A stretch of DNA of 64,000 bases. Source: Gymnodinialimonas phycosphaerae. GTDB lineage: Bacteria; Pseudomonadota; Alphaproteobacteria; Rhodobacterales; Rhodobacteraceae. Shown piece after piece: positions 9,259 to 18,413 of the stretch. The stretch lies in contig NZ_JAIMBW010000001.1 of assembly GCF_019195455.1 (NCBI RefSeq), positions 3,810,001 through 3,874,000 on the forward strand, read 5' to 3'. Both the position numbers and the translations under genes were made by a program. The notes beneath the pieces are model-generated. The model saw nothing but the letters and a program-made list of their open reading frames with translations. It was not told the DNA's origin and made no database searches. The number at the start of each line of letters is the position of its first letter. Position 1 is the first letter of the stretch.

Positions 9259-10643
9259 TCGGCCGCGTTCTCCCGCACCTCTGCGTCCAGCAGATGCGCC
9301 ACGCTGGCTGCGTAGTAGTCGACGACGGACACGCCACGTTCGGTCACGGTCAGGGCATCGCCCGAGCGCTCCACGAACCCGCGTTCCATCAGGGCGCGCA
9401 GGCCGGCTTCGATGGTGTAATCCAGATCCTCGCGGGCGAGGTGGATGCCTGTGTCCCGGGCCGAGGCCCGGTCTACGCGGTCCTGAACGGCGGCTTTGAG
9501 GGCCTGCGACGTGCGGGCGCCGCCCTTCAGGGCGTGGGCCACCAGGGGCACGGGCACGATGGGGGTGACGGCGGCGATACGGGACATGAGGGCGCGGCCC
9601 AGGGCTTCGGCGTCGTCGGCGTGGGGCTCGGCCAGGAAATCCTTGAGCGACAGGGGGTCCCCGAAAGAGACGGCGGCATAGCCATAGCGGTGGAATTTGC
9701 CGGTGAGGCGGTGCCAGATCTGGCGGCGCAGGTAGCGGTAGATCGGCAGCAGCGAGAATCGGAAGCCGCCGGTGCCGCCGTTTTGGGCGGCGATCAGGTT
9801 CCGGTCCTCCATCACGCGGTCATAATTGATGGCGACCGGCACGAAGGTGACGTTGCGCGACTTGCCCGGCGTGAAACCGTCGAGGATATAGGAGATAAGG
9901 CCCAGTTTCGGCTTGCCCAGGCCACCGGTGCGCGACAGCCCGCCCTCGGGGAAGACGGCCTGGGTCACGCCCGCCTCGGTCGCCATCTGCACGTAGCGGG
10001 CCAGCACCTTGCGGTAGAGCGGGTTGTTGTGGCGGCGGCGGATGAAGTATCCGCCGAGCGCGCGCACGAGGGTGCGCAGGGGCCAGACGCGGGCCCATTC
10101 GCCGACCGCATAGGCCAACGCAGAGCGTTCGGCCACCAGCCAGGTGACCAGCACATAATCCATGTTGGAGCGGTGGTTCATCACGAAGATGACCGTGTCG
10201 CTGTTGGGGATCGCTTCGAGCGCGTCGGAATTTGGGTTGGTGAGGCGCACCCGGTAGAGGGATTGCGACAGGAAGCGGGCGGCGCGAATGGCGAAGGCAA
10301 AGTAGGTGAAGGCGGAGAAGCCCGGCACGATCTCACGGGCGTAACGCTCGGCGGTTTGGGCGGCGACGTCTTCACGCACGCCTTTTTCGCGGGCATGTTC
10401 GACGATCGCCTGCGCAACCTCGGGGTCGTAAACGAGGCGGCGGACGGTATCCATGCGGCGGGCGAGTTTGAACGGCTGGATCGGGTTCTTGAGGCGTTTG
10501 TTTAGCTCGGCCACGGCATTTTCGAGGCGGCGGCGCAGGAACCAGCGGACGGAGGGAAACAGGAAGTGCGACGCGAAGGTCACCGCCGCGAACAGCAGGA
10601 TCAGCAGGAAGAGCCAAAGCGGCAAGGTCACGGGCGTCGTCAT
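9255..10643 (-). CDS. PlsB-like glycerol-3-phosphate / lysophosphatidate acyltransferase
   Basis: A 462-residue phospholipid acyltransferase. The acyltransferase domain shows the HX4D motif in MNHRSNMDYV and the FPEGGLSRTG glycerolipid-binding block; an N-terminal helix (about 5-25) anchors it to the membrane. The size and the long C-terminal part after the catalytic domain fit the GPAT-like acyltransferases of Rhodobacterales rather than the roughly 250-residue PlsC. ATG at 10643 is preferred; an ATG 36 bp further upstream is possible. It acylates glycerol-phosphate lipids at the inner membrane (family knowledge). It is coupled to the downstream membrane protein. Confidence 0.82.
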   Translation of the reverse strand: MTTPVTLPLWLFLLILLFAAVTFASHFLFPSVRWFLRRRLENAVAELNKRLKNPIQPFKLARRMDTVRRLVYDPEVAQAIVEHAREKGVREDVAAQTAERYAREIVPGFSAFTYFAFAIRAARFLSQSLYRVRLTNPNSDALEAIPNSDTVIFVMNHRSNMDYVLVTWLVAERSALAYAVGEWARVWPLRTLVRALGGYFIRRRHNNPLYRKVLARYVQMATEAGVTQAVFPEGGLSRTGGLGKPKLGLISYILDGFTPGKSRNVTFVPVAINYDRVMEDRNLIAAQNGGTGGFRFSLLPIYRYLRRQIWHRLTGKFHRYGYAAVSFGDPLSLKDFLAEPHADDAEALGRALMSRIAAVTPIVPVPLVAHALKGGARTSQALKAAVQDRVDRASARDTGIHLAREDLDYTIEAGLRALMERGFVERSGDALTVTERGVSVVDYYAASVAHLLDAEVRENAAE

Positions 10644-10984
10644 GAGCGCGAGGGTGTCAGGAATTGAGGGGGCGCGCAATCTGCGTCGGTCGCCGGTGCG
10701 GGACTGTTCAACGGCGGAGGTGACGCCTTATCTTGCGGGCATCTGCTTGGGTGGGGCGGTTGCGCATCGACGATGCAAGTCAAAGGGCCCGCCCGACGAA
10801 AGAGCCGCTACTGAAAAAAATGGATGCAAAACAGCGGCATGGTCGATGCGGTTGGCGAATCCGGAACACGCGATCAAAGGTTGGGGAGGGGGATGTCGTC
10901 GTCTGGAAACGCAATTTCCGCCCGTCGCCCTTGCCGGACAATGCGGGCCACCTGACGCCGAAAAGAAGGGCCGCAGACACAAAA
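10644..10984. other. intergenic stretch without a recognisable gene
   Basis: About 340 bp between the start of the acyltransferase gene and the terminator of the VPLPA-CTERM gene. It should contain the acyltransferase promoter. Frames open here lack coding bias and have no plausible ribosome site. Confidence 0.5.
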
Positions 10985-11008
10985 ATGCTGAGCCCGAAGG
11001 CTCAGCAT
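10985..11008 (-). terminator. terminator of the minus-strand VPLPA-CTERM gene
   Basis: A perfect 10-bp stem (ATGCTGAGCC / GGCTCAGCAT) with a CGAA loop, and an A5 run that becomes a U-tract on the minus strand. It starts 20 bp after the stop codon. Confidence 0.85.
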
Positions 11009-11028
11009 CGTGGCGTGTTTTCGCTGTC

Positions 11029-11598
11029 TCAGGCCGGGCGTCGCCGCGCTGCGATCAACCCTGCCAAACCACCAAGCAGAAGCAAGCCGCCGGCTGGCAG
11101 CGGTATTGCCGCGACCTGAGTGAAGCTCAGGTTGTCGGCATATATACCGCCGAGACCCAACTCACCGGTCGTACCGAACGTGATGCTCGCAATGTTCGTG
11201 GAAAGAAGAGTCAACGTGTGCATGGTCACGCTGCTCGACGAGATGTCGAGTGTCACGGTTTCCAGCAGCGTGTTGGCGGCGTCGAATGCACTGAGGAACA
11301 GCCGATCCGCGTCTGAACCGTTGTCACCCAGATCGACCGAGACGTTCTCCATCAGCGTCGAGAACGTGGCCGTCCAGAAGCTGTCCGCACTGTTCGGAAT
11401 TGTGCTTCGGACCAACGCGGATGTGCCGTTTGGCGAGAACCCCAAACCACAGGCTTCGTTGCCGACGCCGCCGGTGATGGTGACCTCTGAGGTTGCACAA
11501 TCGGCGACATTGTCAAATTCCAGCGTGGTCGCGCTGGCGGCAGAAACCGACAAGGCAAGAACGCCCGCAGCCAAAGCAGTAAGTATCGGGAACTTCAT
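11029..11598 (-). CDS. VPLPA-CTERM sorting-domain protein
   Basis: A 189-residue secreted protein: Sec signal peptide (about 1-24, ending SAASA), a beta-rich domain with VSVDLGDNGSDADRLFL, and a C-terminal tripartite sorting signal (IPLPAGG, hydrophobic helix, ARRRPA). Such signals are processed by an exosortase (XrtD type in this group) for cell-surface or matrix delivery. The ATG at 11598 follows TAGGAG; a longer frame upstream is not credible. It is a paralogue of, and divergent from, the gene at 11947. The exosortase is not in this window. Confidence 0.85.
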   Translation of the reverse strand: MKFPILTALAAGVLALSVSAASATTLEFDNVADCATSEVTITGGVGNEACGLGFSPNGTSALVRSTIPNSADSFWTATFSTLMENVSVDLGDNGSDADRLFLSAFDAANTLLETVTLDISSSSVTMHTLTLLSTNIASITFGTTGELGLGGIYADNLSFTQVAAIPLPAGGLLLLGGLAGLIAARRRPA

Positions 11599-11946
11599 AG
11601 AATACACTCCTAAAAATGAAAAATAATATGTTAACTTACATCGATTCTCGTGAAAACAGAAGAAAATCTTTGAACCCGGGAAGATGGGGCACCGCGCGAA
11701 AGCGAAGTCGAGGGGCAGGAGATTTGGGTGCGCATCCGGGCGTCTTGCGTCGGCCAGACAGCAAGTTTGGCGATGTGTCGTCCGAACGGCACGATGCCTC
11801 GGCGCATTTACGGTGAAGCGATTTTGCGCAAGAAAAGCCCCTATTCCGAGCATTGTGTGCGCGCCGGAAACAATGCGGAATCTCTTTCAAATGCGGCGGG
11901 AATGGTTTAAGATTTCATCAAAAGTTTAGTAAGTTTGGAGTTTAAA
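11599..11946. promoter_or_regulatory. divergent promoter region of the two VPLPA-CTERM genes
   Basis: About 350 bp, clearly more AT-rich near both gene starts (for example 11605-11650 and 11880-11946) than the surroundings. Each gene has its own ribosome site (AGGAG at 11607-11611 on the minus strand, GGAG at 11937-11940 on the plus strand). No convincing gene lies between them. Confidence 0.5.
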
Positions 11947-12522
11947 ATGAAGACGCTTCTTCTTGCAGCCGCAATGGCTGTGACAGGTACAATTGCATCC
12001 GCCACCACAGTGACCATTGATTTCGAGCAGTTCAACGCGTTCGACAATATTGACGGTCAAACCGTAAACGACGTCGTATTTTCCGCGCGTGGCAATGCTG
12101 TCAGCATCGAGACTGGCCCTGACGGTAGCTTGGGCATAATCGGACGGCCTGTGACGACCGAATATCCGTACCGCGCGGACTTTTCTGTTTTGGGCGTGAC
12201 GAACGTGTCGGTGGACTTGGGTGATTTTGGCGCCGATGAGGACCGGATCTTCCTGTTGGCCTTCGACAGCCTGGGCGGGCTGCTTTCATCGGCCATGGAA
12301 ACGATCCCAAGGGATGTTAATGGTTATCGGACCCTGAGCCTGTCAGCGAACAACATCAGCTATGTGTTGTTCGGCGGCGTTGGCTTTGAGGGGAACAACA
12401 GTGTCTACGCTGATAACTTCAGCTACACCATCGCAGCCGTTCCGCTGCCTGCAGGCGGTTTGCTGTTGGTGGGCGCGCTTGGGGCGATGGCCGTGGCCCG
12501 GCGGCGTCGCGCCGCATCCTGA
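11947..12522 (+). CDS. VPLPA-CTERM sorting-domain protein, paralogue
   Basis: A 191-residue secreted protein with a signal peptide (about 1-19), a beta-rich domain containing VSVDLGDFGADEDRIFLLAFDS, and a C-terminal VPLPAGG motif, hydrophobic helix and ARRRRAAS tail. The middle and C-terminal blocks align well with the divergent neighbour, so the two come from a duplication. ATG at 11947 has GGAG six bases upstream; an in-frame TTG 12 bases earlier overlaps that site and is rejected. Predicted to be exported and processed by an exosortase; its ligand is unknown. Confidence 0.85.
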   Translation: MKTLLLAAAMAVTGTIASATTVTIDFEQFNAFDNIDGQTVNDVVFSARGNAVSIETGPDGSLGIIGRPVTTEYPYRADFSVLGVTNVSVDLGDFGADEDRIFLLAFDSLGGLLSSAMETIPRDVNGYRTLSLSANNISYVLFGGVGFEGNNSVYADNFSYTIAAVPLPAGGLLLVGALGAMAVARRRRAAS

Positions 12523-12544
12523 ACGCGGAAAAATCTGAAATGTT

Positions 12545-12575
12545 GAGGGTCGCGTTTTCGCGGCCCTCTTTTTTT
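12545..12575 (+). terminator. terminator of the plus-strand VPLPA-CTERM gene
   Basis: A 10-bp stem with one G-U pair (GAGGGTCGCG / CGCGGCCCTC), a TTTT loop and a run of seven T. It lies 22 bp past the stop codon. Confidence 0.9.
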
Positions 12576-12605
12576 GCCGCGTTGCAGCGAAAACCTGTTG
12601 GAACT

Positions 12606-12614
12606 TTATTGCGC
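12606..12614 (+). promoter_or_regulatory. TTATTGCGC element upstream of ecm
   Basis: Identical 9-mer and same orientation relative to transcription as at ccr. It ends 48 bp before the ATG. Another TTGC half (CGTTGCAGCG) lies about 20 bp upstream and a GGCGCAAC half lies downstream. Confidence 0.5.
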
Positions 12615-12662
12615 ATGTGGTTTTAAGGGCGCAACTTTGTTGTTCAAACGTGAGTCCGCGCC

Positions 12663-14630
12663 ATGACAGATGCAAATGCCAAAGACCGCCCGTGGTTGAT
12701 CCGCACGTACGCAGGCCATTCAACGGCAGAGGCGTCAAATGCACTTTATCGCGGCAATCTGGCGAAGGGCCAGACGGGCTTGTCGGTGGCCTTCGATCTG
12801 CCGACGCAGACGGGATACGACAGCGACCACGTGCTGGCGCGCGGTGAGGTCGGCAAGGTCGGTGTACCAGTCAGTCATCTGGGCGACATGCGGATGCTTT
12901 TCCGCGATATCCCGCTGGAACAGATGAACACCTCGATGACGATCAACGCGACGGCGCCCTGGTTGCTATCGCTCTATATTGCCGTGGCGGAAGAGCAAGG
13001 GGCTGATGTGGCCAAGCTGCAAGGCACGGTGCAGAACGACCTGATGAAGGAATACCTGTCGCGCGGCACGTACATTTGCCCGCCAAAGCCAAGCATGGCG
13101 ATGATCGCGGATGTGGCGGAGTATTGCTACAAGGAGGTTCCGAAATGGAACCCGATGAACGTGTGCTCCTATCACCTGCAAGAGGCCGGCGCGACGCCGG
13201 AGCAGGAATTGGCATTCGCGTTGGCCACGGCCGTTTCCGTCCTGGATGAATTGCGTCCCCGTGTGCCTGAAGAAGATTTCCCAACTCTGGTGGGCCGGAT
13301 TTCCTTCTTCGTGAATGCGGGCATTCGGTTCGTGACCGAGATGTGCAAGATGCGCGCTTTCGTCGATCTGTGGGATGAGATTTGTGAGGAGCGCTACGGC
13401 GTCACTGATCCGAAGATGCGCCGTTTCCGCTATGGGGTGCAGGTCAACTCGCTGGGGCTGACGGAACAGCAGCCCGAAAACAACGTCTACCGCATTCTGA
13501 TCGAAATGCTGGCGGTGACGCTTTCCAAGAAAGCCCGCGCGCGCGCCGTGCAATTGCCCGCCTGGAATGAGGCGCTGGGATTGCCGCGCCCCTGGGATCA
13601 GCAATGGTCGATGCGGATGCAGCAGATCATGGCGTTCGAGACGGATCTTCTGGAATACGGCGATCTGTTCGACGGCAACCCGGTGGTCGACGCGAAAGTC
13701 GAGGAATTGAAGCAGGGCGCGCGCGCTGAATTGGCCAATCTCGATGGAATGGGCGGCGCCATTGATGCGATCGATTACATGAAGGGACGCTTGGTCGAAA
13801 GCAACGCCGACCGTGTGAACCGGATCGAGCGGGGCGAGACCGTGGTGGTTGGCGTGAACAAATACACCGCCTCCGAGCCATCGCCGCTGTTAGGGGAAGA
13901 CGGAGGGATCATGGTCGTGGATCCGGCGGTCGAGCAGGACCAGATCGCGCGTCTGGACGCGTGGCGGGACAGCCGCGATGCCGACGCGGTCCGCGCCGCG
14001 CTGGAGGCGCTGCGCACGGCGGCCCGTGACGGCAAGAACGTCATGCCTGCGTCCATCGCCGCTGCGAAAGCGGGGGTCACGACGGGTGAATGGGCGGGCG
14101 TGATGCGGGCCGTTCACGGGGAATACCGGGGGCCTACGGGCGTCTCGGGCGCGGTGTCCAACAAGACGGAAGGCCTGGAAGAGATCCGCGAGGCGGTCGA
14201 TCTGGTCAGCGACAAGCTGGGTCGTCGCCTGAAATTCCTGGTCGGCAAACCGGGCCTCGATGGGCATTCCAACGGCGCGGAACAAATCGCCTTCCGGGCG
14301 CGGGATTGCGGCATGGATATCAGCTATGAGGGTATTCGCCTGACGCCCGCGGAAATCGTTGCGGCCGCGAAAGCCGAGAACGCCCATGTGATCGGCCTGT
14401 CGATCCTGTCGGGCAGCCATGTGCCGCTGATCAAAGAAGTGATGGAGTTGATCCGCAAAGAGGAATTGGATATTCCGGTAATTGTCGGCGGTATTATCCC
14501 CGACGATGACCGGATAACGCTTTTGGGATACGGTATTGCGCGGGTTTATACGCCCAAGGATTTCGAATTGAACCGGATCATGATGGATATCGTTGCGCTG
14601 GTTGACCCTACGGCAATTGCCGCTGAATAG
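12663..14630 (+). CDS. ecm: ethylmalonyl-CoA mutase, B12-dependent
   Basis: Converts (2R)-ethylmalonyl-CoA to (2S)-methylsuccinyl-CoA in the ethylmalonyl-CoA pathway. The 655-residue protein has a methylmalonyl-CoA-mutase-type barrel (about 1-510; FDLPTQTGYDSDH, PVSHLGDM) and a C-terminal cobalamin domain (about 525-650) with the DxHxxG signature in GLDGHSNGAEQ, whose His is the lower cobalt ligand. The single-chain layout, length and position near ccr support Ecm over methylmalonyl-CoA mutase. Promoter shares the TTATTGCGC element with ccr. The downstream H-NS gene starts 110 bp later. Confidence 0.93.
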   Translation: MTDANAKDRPWLIRTYAGHSTAEASNALYRGNLAKGQTGLSVAFDLPTQTGYDSDHVLARGEVGKVGVPVSHLGDMRMLFRDIPLEQMNTSMTINATAPWLLSLYIAVAEEQGADVAKLQGTVQNDLMKEYLSRGTYICPPKPSMAMIADVAEYCYKEVPKWNPMNVCSYHLQEAGATPEQELAFALATAVSVLDELRPRVPEEDFPTLVGRISFFVNAGIRFVTEMCKMRAFVDLWDEICEERYGVTDPKMRRFRYGVQVNSLGLTEQQPENNVYRILIEMLAVTLSKKARARAVQLPAWNEALGLPRPWDQQWSMRMQQIMAFETDLLEYGDLFDGNPVVDAKVEELKQGARAELANLDGMGGAIDAIDYMKGRLVESNADRVNRIERGETVVVGVNKYTASEPSPLLGEDGGIMVVDPAVEQDQIARLDAWRDSRDADAVRAALEALRTAARDGKNVMPASIAAAKAGVTTGEWAGVMRAVHGEYRGPTGVSGAVSNKTEGLEEIREAVDLVSDKLGRRLKFLVGKPGLDGHSNGAEQIAFRARDCGMDISYEGIRLTPAEIVAAAKAENAHVIGLSILSGSHVPLIKEVMELIRKEELDIPVIVGGIIPDDDRITLLGYGIARVYTPKDFELNRIMMDIVALVDPTAIAAE

Positions 14631-14740
14631 CATTCAGCTCTCTTGACCAAAAAGGACATGTCTAAAAGGATACTTGCCTTTTGTGTGTCTTTTCTGCAAG
14701 TGGCTGCTCACTGGACGCCATAAGTGAAGGGGAGATCGTT

Positions 14741-15058
14741 GTGGCAAAATCACTGGAAAAAATGAGCCTGGAAGAGCTTCAAGCCCATCAAAGGGACGTG
14801 GAGGCTACGATCAAAGGCTATGAAAAAAAGCGCAGGTCCGAGTGCCTTGCGGAATTGAAGGCCGTCGCCAAGAAGCACGGGTTCACACTCGACGATTTCA
14901 CCGGCGGCAAACCCGCGTCGAAGTCCGGACCCAAGGGGGTGGCGAAATACGCCAACCCGGCGGATACCAGCCAGACCTGGACCGGGCGTGGGCGTCAGCC
15001 CAACTGGATCAAATCGGCGCTTGCCGCTGGCAAATCACTCGAAGAGTTCGCGATTTAA
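14741..15058 (+). CDS. H-NS family nucleoid protein
   Basis: A 105-residue DNA-binding protein: an N-terminal coiled coil (about 2-45, rich in Glu/Lys/Leu) for oligomerisation and a C-terminal H-NS-type DNA-binding domain with TWTGRGRQPNWI, the AT-hook-like loop that enters the minor groove. Start is GTG at 14741 with AAGGGGA about 8 bases upstream. The stop codon abuts the ATG of deoD without a spacer, so translation is probably coupled. Its family silences AT-rich or horizontally acquired DNA. Confidence 0.85.
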   Translation: MAKSLEKMSLEELQAHQRDVEATIKGYEKKRRSECLAELKAVAKKHGFTLDDFTGGKPASKSGPKGVAKYANPADTSQTWTGRGRQPNWIKSALAAGKSLEEFAI

Positions 15059-15763
15059 ATGACGGTTCATATCGGCGCCGCAAAGGGCGACATCGCGGAA
15101 ACGGTTTTGATGCCGGGCGATCCGCTTCGGGCGAAATGGGCGGCAGAGCGGTTTCTGGAAAACCCGGTCTGCGTCAATGAAGTTCGGGGGATGCTGGGGT
15201 TCACGGGGATGTGGCGCGGCAATCGCGTCACCATCCACGGGTCCGGCATGGGCATGCCAAGCCTGTCGATCTACGCCAACGAATTGCTTCGCGACTACGG
15301 GGCCAAGACGTTGATCCGGATCGGCTCGTGCGGGGCGATGCAGACCTCGGTGAAGTTGCGGGATGTGATCCTGGCGATGACGGCGTCGTCGTTGTCGACG
15401 CCTTCCAAGGGCACCTTCCGAGAGCTGAATTTCGCCCCTTGCGCCGACTATGGCTTGCTTCAGGCGGCCTACACGGCGGCTGCGGGCAAGGGCTCGGGCA
15501 TCCACGTGGGCGGGATCTACTCGTCCGACGTGTTCTATGATGAGCGCCCGGATCTCAACGAGCAGATGGTGCGCCACGGCGTGCTGGCCGTGGAGATGGA
15601 AGCGGCAGAACTGTACAACCTGGCGGCGCGTTACGGCGCGCGGGCGCTGGCGGTTCTGACCGTCTCGGACCATTTGCTGACGGAAGAGGCACTGCCCTCG
15701 GAAGATCGGCAGTCCAGCTTCTCGGACATGGTGGAGATCGCGCTGGAGGCGGCATTCGCATGA
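15059..15763 (+). CDS. deoD: purine-nucleoside phosphorylase, DeoD type
   Basis: Phosphorolyses purine (deoxy)nucleosides to the free base and (deoxy)ribose-1-phosphate. The 234-residue protein has the hexameric NP-I fold signatures: [32 protein letters not shown], and VEMEAAELY near the C-terminus, followed by VSDHLLTEE with the catalytic Asp. The ATG touches the stop of the H-NS gene, and the 3' end overlaps the aldo/keto reductase gene by 4 bp. It feeds the deoxyribose route of deoC and ALDH16 in the first 5 kb. Confidence 0.93.
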   Translation: MTVHIGAAKGDIAETVLMPGDPLRAKWAAERFLENPVCVNEVRGMLGFTGMWRGNRVTIHGSGMGMPSLSIYANELLRDYGAKTLIRIGSCGAMQTSVKLRDVILAMTASSLSTPSKGTFRELNFAPCADYGLLQAAYTAAAGKGSGIHVGGIYSSDVFYDERPDLNEQMVRHGVLAVEMEAAELYNLAARYGARALAVLTVSDHLLTEEALPSEDRQSSFSDMVEIALEAAFA

Positions 15764-16755
15764 GCGCGCCCGCGGGACACCGCGAAAGGCGAATAGTCGG
15801 GCAGAATGTCGGGCCGATTGGCCTTGGGTGCATGAGCTTTGGCGGCATCTACGGGGCCACGGATGAACAAGAAAGCGCCGCCTGCATGCAGGCGGCGCTT
15901 GATCTGGGCGTGACCCATTGGGACGTGGCCGAGGTCTACGGCGATGGCGTGTCGGAAAGCGTCATCGGCAGGTTCCTGGCCCAGACCGACGCGCAGGTGA
16001 CGCTGGCCACCAAGGGCGGCATCTACCGCACGCCGGAACGGCATTTCAGCAATGCGCGTGACCGGTTGCGCGCCTCGTTGGAGGGGTCGTTGAAGCGATT
16101 GGGGCGGTCGTCGGTGGAGTTGTATTACATCCACCGCAGGGATCATTCGATCGAAGTCGAAGCGGTCATGGAGACCATGATGGGCTTCAGGGACGAAGGG
16201 CTGATCGGCGGCATCGGGTTTTCGGAGATCGCGCCTTTCACCCTGCGCCGCGCGGCCACCGTTGGCCCTGTCGCGGCGGTGCAATCGGAATACTCACTTT
16301 GGACGCGGCAGCCCGAATTGGGCATGATCCAGACCTGCGCGGAGTTGGGCGTGGCGTTCGTGGCTTTCTCGCCCCTGGCGCGCGGCATGTTGAGCGATAG
16401 ATTCCCAGGGCGCGAGGCCTTTGCCGACGGCGATTTCCGCAAAGGCTCGCCGCGCTTCTCGGACCCGAATTACCAGGCGAACATGGCCGCGATTGCGGGC
16501 TTCAAGGCCTGGTGCGCCGCGAAGGGATGGGCGACATCGTCCGTGGCGCTGGCTTGGGTTCTGGCGCAGGGGGAACACATCGTGCCGATCCCCGGAACGC
16601 GGTCCGCGGCGCATCTGGCGGAGTGGGGTGCAGCCACCGAGATCGACCTGAGTGACGCGGATCTGGCCGAGATCGAGGGGCTGTTGCCGGTAGGTTTCGC
16701 CCACGGCGCACGCTATGGCGGTGCGAGTTGGCCGGGGATCGAGATTTACGGCTAG
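15760..16755 (+). CDS. aldo/keto reductase
   Basis: A 331-residue NADPH-dependent oxidoreductase with the (beta/alpha)8 fold. The catalytic tetrad can be seen as Asp in [10 protein letters not shown] (Tyr beside it), Lys in TLATKGG and His in YYIHRRDHS; the C-terminal cofactor block is [15 protein letters not shown]. It overlaps deoD by ATGA and is therefore co-translated with it. Substrate unknown; a sugar or aldehyde role in nucleoside catabolism is inference from the operon only. Confidence 0.88.
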   Translation: MSAPAGHRERRIVGQNVGPIGLGCMSFGGIYGATDEQESAACMQAALDLGVTHWDVAEVYGDGVSESVIGRFLAQTDAQVTLATKGGIYRTPERHFSNARDRLRASLEGSLKRLGRSSVELYYIHRRDHSIEVEAVMETMMGFRDEGLIGGIGFSEIAPFTLRRAATVGPVAAVQSEYSLWTRQPELGMIQTCAELGVAFVAFSPLARGMLSDRFPGREAFADGDFRKGSPRFSDPNYQANMAAIAGFKAWCAAKGWATSSVALAWVLAQGEHIVPIPGTRSAAHLAEWGAATEIDLSDADLAEIEGLLPVGFAHGARYGGASWPGIEIYG

Positions 16756-16779
16756 GGACGGGGGAGACGCTTGCATGCG

Positions 16780-16800
16780 GTCTTTTGAGTTTCAAAAGAC
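16780..16800. terminator. hairpin between convergent genes
   Basis: GTCTTTTGA / TCAAAAGAC forms a perfect 9-bp stem with a 3-nt loop, flanked by GC-rich, partly complementary arms (about 16761-16779 and 16801-16820). It lies between the convergent aldo/keto reductase and decarboxylase genes and could terminate both. Confidence 0.6.
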
Positions 16801-16834
16801 GCCTGCGTCGCCCCTCCCACCGTCCCGTTGCGCG

Positions 16835-18004
16835 TTACACGATCACGACATCGAGCGGCGGGAAGCCGTTGAAGCCGATGGAGGCGTAGGTTGTCGTGTA
16901 GGCGCCGCAGTTGCGGATCCAGATCCGCTCGCCTGATTTCAGGCCGAGCGGCAGGGCGACGGGGCGCTTTTCATAGAGCACATCGGCGCTGTCACACGAG
17001 GGGCCTGCAAGGATGCAGGGGCCCATGGCCTCATGGTCGCGGTCGGTGGCGAACTGGTAGCGGATCGCCTCGTCCATGGTTTCGGCCAGGCCCGAGAATT
17101 TGCCGATATCGAGGTAAACCCAGCGGTGCAGGTCGTCGGGGGATTTGCGAGACACCAGAAGGACTTCGGCAGCGATCATGCCGGCTTCGGCCACCATGGA
17201 GCGACCGGGTTCCGCCATCACGCGGGGGACGTCGCCGAAGCGGGCGTGCACCAGTTCCATCACGCGGGCGGCATAGGCCGTGGGGTGCGGGATGTCGTCG
17301 CCGTAGAAGGCGGGGAAGCCGCCGCCGATGTTGAGCAGGTCCAGCGCGAAGCCCGCGTCATGGGCGGCGTCCCAGACGGCGGCGATGCCGTCGAGCACAG
17401 GCGCCCACATCATCGGGTCACGGGTTTGGGAACCGACGTGGAACGACAGGCCGACGGGGCGCAGGTCCAGCGCGCGCGCCTCGGCCATCAGGGCCAGCGC
17501 GTTATCGCGGGTGGTGCCGAACTTGCGGGTCAGCGGCCAGTCGGCGCCGGAGGCGTCGACCAGAAGGCGGATGTAGACCTGCGCGCCGGGGGCGTGCTGG
17601 GCGATTTTCTCAAGCTCTTCCGACGCATCGGCTGCGAAGACATCGACGCCGACGGAGTGGGCGAAGGCGATGTCGGAGGGTTTCTTGACAGTGTTGCCGA
17701 AGGAGATGTGCGACGGTGCGGCACCGGCATCGAGGCACATCTGGATTTCCACGCGGGACGCGGCGTCGAACCCGGAGCCGAGGGCCACGAGGCGAGACAG
17801 GATTTCAGGCGCGGGGTTGGCTTTGATCGCGTAGTGGATGTGGGCGTTGCCGAGGCCGGCTTCGAGCGCAAGGTATTGCTGCGCGACGCGGTCAAGGTCG
17901 AGGACCAGTGTCGGACGCTCGAACGTGTGGGCGCGGGCGTAGGCCTCGGCGCGGGAAGCGGATGCGGAATGGGCGGGCGAAAGCCCGAGGAACGTAGCGG
18001 TCAT
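16835..18004 (-). CDS. ornithine/lysine decarboxylase, fold-type III
   Basis: A 389-residue PLP enzyme of the alanine-racemase-fold decarboxylases that makes putrescine (or cadaverine) from ornithine (or lysine). Lys61 in HYAIKANPAPE binds PLP; GFDAASRVEI, FHVGSQ, NIGGGFP and EPGRSMVAEAG are the cofactor and phosphate loops, and the GPSCDSADVL block supplies the active-site Cys-Asp. ATG at 18004 has GGAG about 6 bases upstream; an in-frame ATG 30 bases earlier is possible. A leader of roughly 300 bases precedes it, see the separate entry. Confidence 0.9.
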   Translation of the reverse strand: MTATFLGLSPAHSASASRAEAYARAHTFERPTLVLDLDRVAQQYLALEAGLGNAHIHYAIKANPAPEILSRLVALGSGFDAASRVEIQMCLDAGAAPSHISFGNTVKKPSDIAFAHSVGVDVFAADASEELEKIAQHAPGAQVYIRLLVDASGADWPLTRKFGTTRDNALALMAEARALDLRPVGLSFHVGSQTRDPMMWAPVLDGIAAVWDAAHDAGFALDLLNIGGGFPAFYGDDIPHPTAYAARVMELVHARFGDVPRVMAEPGRSMVAEAGMIAAEVLLVSRKSPDDLHRWVYLDIGKFSGLAETMDEAIRYQFATDRDHEAMGPCILAGPSCDSADVLYEKRPVALPLGLKSGERIWIRNCGAYTTTYASIGFNGFPPLDVVIV

Positions 18005-18330
18005 CACGATCTCCAAGTGGACGAAACGCCCCATGCAAGGGGACGTGTTGCATTCAAAGGGAGACGTTACCGTCGCTACGTAACTGCGATGGTTATCCCG
18101 GGTCAGAGCACCTGAAGTGCGCAGACCCGACTTACCACCCGTGACAGAGGCGCGTGCGTTGGCGTCTATAAATGCGCATTTGGGGCAAGTGTGGATTCGG
18201 ATCAAGAGATTTTTTCGCGCAGCGTGACTTTTTCGAGTTCCGGGGGAATCGGACACGATTTGATCGTGTCACCGGGAGCCTGGCGTGTGACGTCGGGAAC
18301 CCGTCTATCGCCGACCAGTGGCGCGTTTGG
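18005..18330 (-). promoter_or_regulatory. long leader of the decarboxylase gene, possible speF-type RNA
   Basis: No gene is recognisable here. The stretch contains several inverted repeats, including a perfect 8-bp stem GACACGAT/ATCGTGTC with a 3-nt loop at 18252-18270. Alphaproteobacterial ornithine decarboxylase genes often carry the long speF leader RNA, so this could be one. I cannot verify the consensus by eye. Confidence 0.35.
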
Positions 18331-18342
18331 GGACGTGTCGGA

Positions 18343-18368
18343 TTGAGTTGTATTGGGCAAGATGAAGG
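18343..18368. repeat. dispersed 26-bp repeat, copy 2
   Basis: Matches the copy at 940-965 in 25 of 26 positions (T to G inside the TATT-GGGCAAG part). It lies 45 bp past the stop of the DUF1989 gene, the same relative position as copy 1 to the ALDH16 gene. Confidence 0.75.
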
Positions 18369-18413
18369 GAGCAGGCGCGCGCGGGGGCGCGGCGCGTTAA
18401 CCTTGATAGGGGG

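Noticed and set aside
9294..10505. Open frame antisense to the acyltransferase gene
   Set aside because: Rich in His, Gly and Arg, no domain, fully inside a convincing gene.
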